In this document: positions 1 to 5,119 of the stretch, one piece after another
Layout of the letters: each line of letters starts with the position of its first letter
Numbering within the stretch: position 1 is the first letter of the stretch
Assembly: GCF_938018145.1 (NCBI RefSeq)
Contig: NZ_CALIII010000180.1
Coordinates: 1 to 5,119 of the forward strand
Direction: 5' to 3'
DNA length: 5,119 nt
Source: an uncultured Campylobacter sp.
Lineage (GTDB): Bacteria; Campylobacterota; Campylobacteria; Campylobacterales; Campylobacteraceae
The notes under the pieces: generated by a model
Told to the model about the DNA's origin: nothing
The model's input: the letters and a program-made list of their open reading frames with translations, nothing else
Databases searched by the model: none
Made by a program: the position numbers and the translations under genes

Positions 1-2
1 AT

Positions 3-773
3 CACGCCAACGCCACGGGCGACACGCAGCTAAAGCTAGACGTGAGAAGCGACGAGATCATCACGGCCGAGTTTGCAAATTTAGCCTGCGTAAAAGCGCT
101 CGTTAGCGAAGAAAAAGAGGATATGCTGGCGCTAAACGAGAACGCGAAATTTATCGTCGCATACGATCCGCTAGACGGCTCTAGCCTGGTGGACGTAAAT
201 TTTTCCATCGGCTCGATTTTTGGCATTTACGAAAATGAGCTAACGCCGCAAAATCTAAAAGCCGCCGCCTACGTCGTTTACGGCCCGCGCCTGGAGCTCG
301 TGCTTTGCGAGGGCGAGACGGCTCCCGTGCTTTACCGCCTGGGCAGGGACGGCGAGTTTAAATTTATCAAAAATCTAGCGCTCGCGCAAAAAGGTAAGCT
401 AAACGCTACGGGCGCGACGCAAAAGGGCTGGAGCGAAACTCACGCTAAATTTATCCGCGAGCTGTTTTTGCAGGGGTATCGCCTCAGATACTCAGGCGCC
501 ATGGTTAGCGACCTGCATCAAATTTTACTAAAAGGCGGCGGGCTATTTAGCTATCCGGCTACGACAGACGCGCCAAATGGCAAGCTAAGAGCGCTATTTG
601 AGGTGCTGCCGTTTGCCTTCATCTACGAGCGCGCGGGCGGTGCGACTAGCGACGGATACTCGGCGACGCTTTTTGATATGAAAGTGGAAAAAATCCACCA
701 AACCACGCCTTGCTTTTTTGGCTCCAAAGACGAGATAAATTTACTGCATAAATTTTACGGAAGCACGAAATGA
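3..773 (+). CDS. fbp: Fructose-1,6-bisphosphatase class I, 3' part (5' end outside window)
   Basis: Hydrolyses fructose 1,6-bisphosphate to fructose 6-phosphate and phosphate in the cytoplasm, the committed step of gluconeogenesis. The frame is open to the left edge, giving 256 visible residues; the family is usually about 270-340 residues, so roughly 20-30 or more N-terminal residues are missing. Numbering from the first visible codon, the metal-binding SEE motif is at 35-37, the signature DPLDGSS at 55-61 (two metal-ligand Asp), RYSGAMVSD begins at 162, GGGLFSYP lies at 178-185 and KLRALFE at 194-200, whose Lys and Glu match the substrate and metal contacts near the C terminus of the pig enzyme. 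All catalytic residues I can place are present. The GTG at 42 lies inside conserved sequence (GDTQLKLDV) and is not the start. The stop codon overlaps the next start (ATGA), so it is probably cotranscribed with the genes downstream. Confidence 0.95.
   Translation, partial: HANATGDTQLKLDVRSDEIITAEFANLACVKALVSEEKEDMLALNENAKFIVAYDPLDGSSLVDVNFSIGSIFGIYENELTPQNLKAAAYVVYGPRLELVLCEGETAPVLYRLGRDGEFKFIKNLALAQKGKLNATGATQKGWSETHAKFIRELFLQGYRLRYSGAMVSDLHQILLKGGGLFSYPATTDAPNGKLRALFEVLPFAFIYERAGGATSDGYSATLFDMKVEKIHQTTPCFFGSKDEINLLHKFYGSTK
759..763 (+). promoter_or_regulatory. Weak ribosome binding site for the 70-aa gene
   Basis: GGAAG sits inside the last codons of fbp, 6 bases before the ATG at 770. Together with the ATGA stop/start overlap it supports that start and suggests translational coupling to fbp. 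Confidence 0.45.
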
Positions 774-982
774 GCGAGCACGCAGCGGACGTAACTCAAA
801 AAGACGAATTTGAGCTGGAGCTTGACCGCCAAAGAGAAATTTTGCAAGCCTGTCAGCGCGAAAAAGGGCTAAGCTCGTGCTTTGCCTGCGAGGCGATGTT
901 TGAGTGCAAAACCCGCAAAAACTACGTAGATGCCGTATATAGCTCGATGTCTAAAGGCGACGGCGGCGGATTTGATTTTTAA
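770..982 (+). CDS. Small conserved four-cysteine protein of unknown function
   Basis: A 70-residue soluble protein with no signal peptide or membrane segment. After an acidic N terminus there is a probable helix ([15 protein letters not shown], from residue 15), then cysteines at 28, 37, 40 and 46 (CX8CX2CX5C), a basic stretch with TRKNYV, and a Gly-rich tail ending GDGGGFDF. The spacing of the cysteines would suit a zinc or other metal site, but that is inference; it matches no zinc-finger family I can name. The ATG overlaps the fbp stop by 4 bases and a weak Shine-Dalgarno precedes it. From memory, C. jejuni has a short protein of this kind (Cj0839c) between fbp and metG, so the position seems conserved. 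The overlap, codon use like its neighbours and the retained position all argue for a real gene. No function can be assigned from sequence. Confidence 0.8.
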   Translation: MSEHAADVTQKDEFELELDRQREILQACQREKGLSSCFACEAMFECKTRKNYVDAVYSSMSKGDGGGFDF

Positions 983-989
983 ATTTAAA

Positions 990-995
990 AAGGAA
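990..995 (+). promoter_or_regulatory. Ribosome binding site of metG
   Basis: AAGGAA lies 4-5 bases before the ATG at 1000, in the 17-base gap after the small protein's stop. It fixes the metG start. Confidence 0.8.
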
Positions 996-999
996 AGAT

Positions 1000-2919
1000 A
1001 TGAACACGACTTATATTACGACTCCGATTTATTACGTAAACGACGTGCCGCACATCGGACACGCCTACACGACCGTGATCGCCGATACGATGGCGAGATT
1101 TGCTAGGCTAAAGGGCGATGATACGTACTTTATGACCGGCACCGACGAGCACGGACAAAAGATCGAGCAAGCCGCCGCAAAAAAGGGCTACACGCCGCAA
1201 GCCTACGCCGATGAGATAAGCGCTAAATTTAGGGAGCTGTGGGATAAATTTGAGATTAGCTACGATCATTTTATCCGCACGACCGACGACTATCACAAGC
1301 TCACGGCGCAAAATGCATTTCTCAAAATGTATCAAAAAGGCGACATCTACAAGGGCGAGTACGAGGGGTACTACTGCGTTAGCTGCGAGAGCTTTTTTAC
1401 GCAGACTCAGCTTTTAGAGGATGAGAGGTGTCCGGACTGCGGCAGGCCGACAAATTTGGTCAAAGAGGAGAGCTATTTTTTCAAACTATCAAAATACCAA
1501 GACGCGCTGCTAAAATGGTATGAGGAGAACGAGGACTGTATCGTGCCGCGCGGCAAGAAAAACGAGGTCATCAGCTTCGTAAAAGGCGGCCTGCGCGACC
1601 TCTCGATCACGCGCACGAGCTTTGAGTGGGGCATCAAACTGCCCGCGAGCCTAAACGAGCCAAAGCACGTGATGTACGTTTGGCTAGACGCGCTCATAAA
1701 CTACCTTAGCACGCTTGGCTACACGCTCGGCGATGACAAGATGTGCTATTGGAAGGGCGCGACGCATGTAGTAGGTAAGGACATTTTGCGCTTTCACGCG
1801 GTGTACTGGCCGGCGTTTTTGATGAGCCTTGATCTGCCGCTGCCTCGCTGCATCGCGGCTCACGGCTGGTGGACGAGAGACGGCGAAAAGATGAGCAAAA
1901 GCAAGGGCAACGTCATCAATCCAAGCGAGGTCGCAGACGCGTACGGACTGGAAAATTTCCGCTACTTTATGCTACGCGAAGTGCCGTTTGGGCAGGACGG
2001 CGACTTTTCGCAAAAGGCGATGATCGAGCGCATAAACTCCGAGCTTAGCAATGATCTGGGCAATCTTTTAAGCCGTATAGTCGGCATGAGCGAAAAATAC
2101 TCGGACTTTGAGATAAAGGGCGAAAATTTACGCAAATTTTACGGCGAGGTTTTGGATAGCGGCAACGAATACCTGCAAAACGCTATCAAAAATTTAGAGA
2201 GTTTCGCCACAAACCGCTACCTTGAGGAGCTCTTTAAGGCGCTAACGCTCGCAAACGCGAGCATAGCTAAATTTGAGCCGTGGAATCTAATCAAAAACGG
2301 CAAAAAAGACGAAGCAAACGCGCTCGTGTCGCTGTGCGCGAACCTGCTAGCTCGCGTGGCCGTGCTACTAAGCCCTGCGATGCCAAAAACCTGCGAAAAG
2401 ATCGCGCAGACGCTAGGCTTTGAGATCTCGACCGCCACCTATGAAAAAATCATCCTAAACAACGAAATTTTGGACTTTAAAGCGCAAAAAACGCAGCCGC
2501 TTTTCCCAAAAATCGAAAAAGAGCTGATGGCTACTGCGGTGCCAAGCGTGAGCGGACCTGCCAAAACCGCCGCCGCGCCGCAAGAAAAATCGGACGCGAA
2601 GATCAAAATCGACGACTTTAAAAAATGCGTCATAAAAGTAGGCACCGTGCTTGAGTGCTCAAATATCGAAGGTAGCGAGAAGTTACTTAAATTTAAGATC
2701 GATCTTGGCGAAGAGCAGCCGCGTCAAATTTTATCGGGCATAGCTAAATTTTACGCTCCGGCGGACCTCGTCGGCAAGCAGGTCTGCGTGCTGGCAAACC
2801 TAAAACCGGCTAAAATTTTCGGCCACATATCAGAGGGCATGATCCTTAGCGCCGAGGACGGGTCGCTGTGCCTCATCGCGCCGATGGCTGCGGTCAAAAA
2901 CGGCTCAGAAATAGGCTAA
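1000..2919 (+). CDS. metG: Methionine--tRNA ligase with C-terminal tRNA-binding domain
   Basis: Charges initiator and elongator tRNA-Met with methionine using ATP, in the cytoplasm. At 639 residues it is a full-length bacterial MetRS. The class I signatures are intact: HIGH at 18-21 and KMSKS at 297-301 (followed by KGNVI). The connective domain carries a four-cysteine zinc knuckle, C126-C129 and C144-C147 (CX2C-X14-CX2C). YVWLDALINY precedes the second half of the catalytic domain. The helical anticodon-binding domain follows, with FEPW at 425-428 whose Trp matches the anticodon-stacking Trp of the E. coli enzyme. A linker rich in Ala, Pro and Lys (about 510-536) leads to an Arc1p/Trbp111-type OB-fold (about 537-639) with VGTVLECSNIEGSEKLLKFK and the late SEGMILSA motif; in this family that module dimerises or binds tRNA. 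The start is set by a good Shine-Dalgarno. The next gene starts 6 bases after the stop. Confidence 0.98.
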   Translation: MNTTYITTPIYYVNDVPHIGHAYTTVIADTMARFARLKGDDTYFMTGTDEHGQKIEQAAAKKGYTPQAYADEISAKFRELWDKFEISYDHFIRTTDDYHKLTAQNAFLKMYQKGDIYKGEYEGYYCVSCESFFTQTQLLEDERCPDCGRPTNLVKEESYFFKLSKYQDALLKWYEENEDCIVPRGKKNEVISFVKGGLRDLSITRTSFEWGIKLPASLNEPKHVMYVWLDALINYLSTLGYTLGDDKMCYWKGATHVVGKDILRFHAVYWPAFLMSLDLPLPRCIAAHGWWTRDGEKMSKSKGNVINPSEVADAYGLENFRYFMLREVPFGQDGDFSQKAMIERINSELSNDLGNLLSRIVGMSEKYSDFEIKGENLRKFYGEVLDSGNEYLQNAIKNLESFATNRYLEELFKALTLANASIAKFEPWNLIKNGKKDEANALVSLCANLLARVAVLLSPAMPKTCEKIAQTLGFEISTATYEKIILNNEILDFKAQKTQPLFPKIEKELMATAVPSVSGPAKTAAAPQEKSDAKIKIDDFKKCVIKVGTVLECSNIEGSEKLLKFKIDLGEEQPRQILSGIAKFYAPADLVGKQVCVLANLKPAKIFGHISEGMILSAEDGSLCLIAPMAAVKNGSEIG

Positions 2920-2925
2920 AACGGC

Positions 2926-3933
2926 GTGAATATCGAAAACCTAAGGCGCCTCATCAACGGCGAAGCGCTAAATAAACCAAGCGTCAGCGCCGTGGAGGGC
3001 TTTGCGTTTGAGAGTAAAAACGTGCGTCAGGGCTACGCCTACATCGGGCTTGGCGCAGGCGCGGACGAGATAGCCGCGGCCGTCGCAAACGGCGCCTATG
3101 CCGTGCTCGTCGAGCAAAGATGCGAGGTCATCGATCCCGAGGTCGCCTTTATAAAGGTCGATAGCCTGAGCGCCGCGCTGATGCGACTGATGCGCTTTGA
3201 GGCTAGCTACAAAAATCTCAAATTTTGCTCCGTTAATCCCGTGCAAAAGGCCTTGCTCGCTCGTATGAGCCTGGGTAAAAACGCCGATGGCAACGCAGCT
3301 AACTTGCTGCCCGAGGATGCGACGCGACTTTTTATAAAGATAATGAAAGCGGGCGTGGGCGATCTATTTTTCACGGACGATCTTAAAATTTTATCCAAGA
3401 TCGCGCCGCTATACGACACCGTTTTTAGCGACGTGGACGCGGTTTGCGCGCAGGGCGGCTCGCTGTTTGCCTCTAGCGTCGTTTGCGAGGGCGTTTACTA
3501 TCCAAACTTAAATTTCCCAAAAGTTTTCACGCACTATCTGTGCGGGCTCTTAAAGTATCTGATCCGCGCGGGCTTTTCTTTCAAGCTTGGCGACACGCGA
3601 AATTTGGGGCATTTCGAGCCAGTTTTTATAAATAAAAATTTTCGCGTCGTGCCTTTTGGCGCGAGCTCTCAGGCTTTTATCGCAGAGAGCGACGATGAGC
3701 TTTTTGATATGGAAGCGGCATTTTTAGAGCGAAATTTTAGCGGCGGCATCGAGATATGCGTGCCGGAGGACTTTGCGGGAGGCGCGGCGGCTACGATGAG
3801 ATTTAAGGATCTTGCCGAGCTAAAAAATCTTTCAAATTTTCACTACGCGCTCGTTAAATGCCAAAAAGAGGAGCTTGAAGCGATGCTAAATTTGAGCTCG
3901 CCAGAGCCTGATTTGTTTGGCGAAATTTTATAA
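2926..3933 (+). CDS. Mur-ligase-like protein lacking the ATP-binding P-loop; function unknown
   Basis: A 335-residue cytoplasmic protein with no signal peptide or clear membrane segment. Residues 20-63 look like the N-terminal domain of MurE/MurF ligases: FAFESKNVRQGYAYIGL stands where these have a DSR.v.pG.lFvAl pattern, and AAAVANGAYAVLVE (50-63) matches their A...GA.AVL.E. The segment that should then hold the GxxGKT ATP site (about 98-112) reads LKFCSVNPVQKALLA, with no Gly-Lys-Thr. The rest has no motif I recognise; a stretch near GHFEPVFINKNFRVVPFGAS may be a worn remnant of the MurF-type C-terminal domain, which is speculation. The start is a GTG 6 bases after metG, with only a weak TAGG upstream, so coupling to metG translation is likely. 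From memory, C. jejuni has a hypothetical gene (Cj0837c) in the same place. An intact frame and typical codon use argue for a functional protein rather than a pseudogene. It could bind a nucleotide-sugar or peptide ligand without ligase activity. Confidence 0.85.
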   Translation: MNIENLRRLINGEALNKPSVSAVEGFAFESKNVRQGYAYIGLGAGADEIAAAVANGAYAVLVEQRCEVIDPEVAFIKVDSLSAALMRLMRFEASYKNLKFCSVNPVQKALLARMSLGKNADGNAANLLPEDATRLFIKIMKAGVGDLFFTDDLKILSKIAPLYDTVFSDVDAVCAQGGSLFASSVVCEGVYYPNLNFPKVFTHYLCGLLKYLIRAGFSFKLGDTRNLGHFEPVFINKNFRVVPFGASSQAFIAESDDELFDMEAAFLERNFSGGIEICVPEDFAGGAAATMRFKDLAELKNLSNFHYALVKCQKEELEAMLNLSSPEPDLFGEIL

Positions 3934-4011
3934 AAACTCAAATTTAGCGCGTATTTTCGCCCTTATCTGCTACAAATTTGGTCTAACCCCTAAAACCATT
4001 TACTTTCTAAC

Positions 4012-4036
4012 CGCAAATTTACCGATAAATTTGGCG
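4012..4036. repeat. Imperfect inverted repeat built on AAATTT
   Basis: CGCAAATTT, a 6-base loop ACCGAT, then AAATTTGGCG: nine pairs with one bulged G. It is followed by six A on the + strand, so it has no U-tract on that strand and is not a classic terminator. AAATTT is a palindrome and very common here, so pairs of it form hairpins easily by chance. Confidence 0.4.
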
Positions 4037-4058
4037 AAAAAATGCGTAAATCGGCAGA

Positions 4059-4111
4059 GCTTGCCCTGCGAGTTTTTAAGTAAAGCGTTCAAATAGTGCT
4101 TCCCCTGCGAG
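4059..4111 (+). repeat. Short near-perfect direct repeat
   Basis: GCTTGCCCTGCGAG (4059-4072) recurs as GCTTCCCCTGCGAG (4098-4111), 13 of 14 bases identical. The period is 39 bases, a multiple of three, so the copies share a reading frame (Leu-Pro-Cys-Glu and Phe-Pro-Cys-Glu). The copies do not extend further on either side. Confidence 0.5.
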
Positions 4112-4168
4112 GCATGCCGCGGCTACTTTGTGCAGGCGGTTGGAGTATCGGCACAGATACGAGAGAAA

Positions 4169-4196
4169 TTTAAAGAAGGTTTTTCCGTCCTTTAAA
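4169..4196. repeat. Imperfect inverted repeat, possible RNA hairpin
   Basis: TTTAAAGAAGG, a five-T loop, then CCGTCCTTTAAA. Seven outer pairs (TTTAAAG with CTTTAAA) are followed by a one-base bulge, one pair, one mismatch and two G-C pairs. The stem is AT-rich and no clear U-tract follows on either strand beyond the arms, so a terminator role is weak. Confidence 0.35.
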
Positions 4197-4260
4197 GCGG
4201 ATATTGCAAAATACTTGTCCTCTAAAATCCGTAAAACCGACGTCGCAACCCAATTTACCG

Positions 4261-4294
4261 AACAAAAACGGCGGCATGACGGTTGCCGCGTTTT
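4261..4294. terminator. Candidate bidirectional intrinsic terminator
   Basis: GCGGCA (4271-4276), a 7-base loop, then TGCCGC (4284-4289): a perfect 6-pair stem with five G-C pairs. On the - strand it is followed by CG then TTTTTGTT (4270 down to 4261), and on the + strand by G then TTTT (4290-4294). It lies 61 bases past the queC stop on the - strand, a natural place for a queC terminator. For the + operon it is over 330 bases downstream, so an earlier end for that transcript is possible. The better U-tract is on the - strand. Confidence 0.55.
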
Positions 4295-4354
4295 GGCGGA
4301 TAAATTTATTTCGTATTAAATTTGCGGACGGGCTCAAGCCGATTTTTAGAAATT

Positions 4355-5026
4355 TTATTTTAAATTTACGTATTTTATCCTATCTTTTTCGCCCGCGAGC
4401 TCAAATCCTCGCAGTCTTAGGCGGCAGCTGTCGCATTCGCCGCACGCCTCATCCTCGCGCTCGTAGCAGCTCCAGGTTAGCTCCAGCGGCGAGCCAGCCT
4501 CCAGCGACTTTCGCACGATGTCAGCCTTGCTTAAATTTACTAGCGGCGTGACGATGCGCAGGCTAAAGTCCTTTGAGGTGCCGGCATTTACGGCGCTTTC
4601 TATCTTGGCGATGAAGTCCGCCGTGCAGTCGGGGTAGCCCGAGCCGTCCTCCTCGACGATGCCGATATATAGCGCCTGCGCGCCTTCTTTTTCGGCTAGC
4701 GCGGCGGCGATAGAGATAAAGATGCCGTTGCGAAACGGCACGTAGGTGCTAGGAGTGTCGGCTTTGGCGCCGTCTTTGCGGATGGCGAGGTTCTCGTCCG
4801 TTAGCGCGTTGCCGCCGATGTTTGCTATAAAATGAGCGTCTAAATTTACCTTTTTTAGCGCGCCGATACGCTCGCAGATCTGCTCAAACGCTAGTTTTTC
4901 GCGCTTCATCGTGCGCTGTCCGTAGTCAAAATGCAGCGCGATGATCTCGTAGCCTGCGCGTTTGGCGAGGACGGCGCACAGCGTGCTGTCCATGCCGCCG
5001 CTCATTATGCAAACCGCTTTTTTCAC
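4355..5026 (-). CDS. queC: 7-cyano-7-deazaguanine synthase QueC
   Basis: Converts 7-carboxy-7-deazaguanine to preQ0 with ATP and ammonia, a cytoplasmic step toward queuosine in the wobble position of GUN-anticodon tRNAs. The 223 residues match the usual family length of about 220-230. The N-type ATP pyrophosphatase loop SGGMDS is at residues 9-14, after KKAVCIM. Further family motifs are [16 protein letters not shown] and GSGYPDC. The C-terminal zinc site is complete: cysteines 187, 195, 198 and 201 (CX7CX2CX2C, in [17 protein letters not shown]). I chose the GTG at 5026 because AAGGAG lies 5 bases before it and QueC proteins normally begin just before KKAVC; a longer frame from a TTG at 5077 would add 17 residues without family support and overrun the Shine-Dalgarno. 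It is transcribed toward the metG operon. No other queuosine gene is adjacent within the window. No preQ1-type aptamer is evident in its short leader. Confidence 0.97.
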   Translation of the reverse strand: MKKAVCIMSGGMDSTLCAVLAKRAGYEIIALHFDYGQRTMKREKLAFEQICERIGALKKVNLDAHFIANIGGNALTDENLAIRKDGAKADTPSTYVPFRNGIFISIAAALAEKEGAQALYIGIVEEDGSGYPDCTADFIAKIESAVNAGTSKDFSLRIVTPLVNLSKADIVRKSLEAGSPLELTWSCYEREDEACGECDSCRLRLRGFELAGEKDRIKYVNLK

Positions 5027-5119
5027 TTTTTCTCCTTTTTCGGCTTGTCTCGCGAGTGCTTTTCCGAGATTTTGCAAAATTTTCGCTCCGCAGGCTATAT
5101 GCCTAGCGCACGCTCAATT
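5027..5119 (-). other. queC leader and unresolved edge
   Basis: Apart from the queC ribosome binding site, I see no convincing promoter: no clear -10 TATAAT-like box at a sensible distance. One - strand frame entering from the right edge reads IERALGI and stops at 5097-5095, about 70 bases before the queC start; this could be the tail of an upstream gene in the same direction, but seven codons cannot show it. Confidence 0.3.
5032..5037 (-). promoter_or_regulatory. Strong ribosome binding site of queC
   Basis: On the - strand AAGGAG is followed by five A and then GTG (5026-5024). This near-consensus site decides the queC start in favour of the GTG over the upstream TTG. Confidence 0.85.

Larger units (their letters stand above)
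3934..4354. other. Long convergent intergenic region without a defensible gene
   Basis: About 420 bases between the 3' ends of the + strand operon and queC. It is more AT-rich than the flanking genes and holds eight AAATTT words, a much higher density than in the genes. All three + frames have partly open stretches, but none combines an ATG, a Shine-Dalgarno and a continuous frame. It contains a candidate bidirectional terminator, two imperfect hairpins and a short direct repeat, listed separately. A decayed gene or a dispersed noncoding element is possible; see the findings. Confidence 0.7.

Noticed and set aside
42..44. GTG as the start of fbp
   Set aside because: The codons before it encode conserved family sequence (GDTQLKLD) and the frame is open to the window edge, so the gene is simply cut by the edge.
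2968..3246. Antisense open frames opposite fbp, metG and the Mur-like gene
   Set aside because: They are mirror images of strong genes, with no ribosome binding sites and no recognisable protein features.
3920..3950. Hairpin GCGAAATTT/AAATTTAGCGC at the end of the Mur-like gene as a terminator
   Set aside because: The stem needs a two-base bulge, is mostly A-T, and no T-tract follows. AAATTT palindromes pair by chance in this DNA.
4128..4319. A 63-residue + strand gene starting with TTG
   Set aside because: No ribosome binding site, no ATG, and overlapping open frames in other phases. It is kept only as part of the relict discussion.
4204..4551. A 115-residue + strand gene running into queC
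   Set aside because: Almost 200 bases of it lie antisense to the clearly coding queC, there is no ribosome binding site, and the C-terminal part is an antisense artefact.
5027..5119. preQ1 riboswitch before queC
   Set aside because: No C-rich loop plus A-rich tail arrangement typical of preQ1 aptamers could be found next to the Shine-Dalgarno.
1..5119. CRISPR array, tRNA or rRNA, insertion sequence or phage remnant
   Set aside because: No regularly spaced repeats, cloverleaf, transposase motif or terminal inverted repeats were seen; the coding content is housekeeping.

Overview
The window looks like ordinary chromosomal DNA from a Campylobacter-type epsilonproteobacterium. The reasons are the gene order, the protein style and a very high frequency of the word AAATTT. 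Base composition is near 50% GC by eye, much richer than C. jejuni, so a GC-richer member such as the showae/rectus/curvus/concisus group is a reasonable guess; the sequence alone does not settle the species.

Left part (3-3933, + strand): a compact four-gene run. It holds the 3' part of fbp (class I fructose-1,6-bisphosphatase, cut by the left edge), a 70-residue four-cysteine protein that overlaps fbp by 4 bases, a complete metG (methionyl-tRNA synthetase with a C-terminal tRNA-binding domain), and a 335-residue protein that starts 6 bases after metG. The same order (fbp, small protein, metG, hypothetical) is the one I recall for C. jejuni Cj0840c-Cj0837c. The last protein resembles the N-terminal domain of MurE/MurF-type Mur ligases, but it has no ATP-binding GxxGKT motif where one would be expected.

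Middle (3934-4354): about 420 bases with no gene I can defend, lying between convergent transcription units. It contains a good candidate for a bidirectional intrinsic terminator (4261-4294), two imperfect AT-rich hairpins, a 14-base near-perfect direct repeat, and stretches that translate in a suspiciously protein-like way but are interrupted by stops. These may be a decayed gene or a dispersed intergenic element.

Right part (4355-5026, - strand): a complete queC, the enzyme that makes preQ0 on the way to queuosine. A strong Shine-Dalgarno sequence places its start at a GTG at 5026. The last 93 bases are its leader plus, possibly, the tail of another gene.

The genes serve central functions (gluconeogenesis, translation, tRNA modification). 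I see no mobile element, CRISPR array, RNA gene or defence system. The items most worth a second look are the AAATTT density, which matches the RAATTY motif linked to DNA uptake in C. jejuni, the Mur-like protein without a P-loop, the small four-cysteine protein, and the relict-like intergenic segment.
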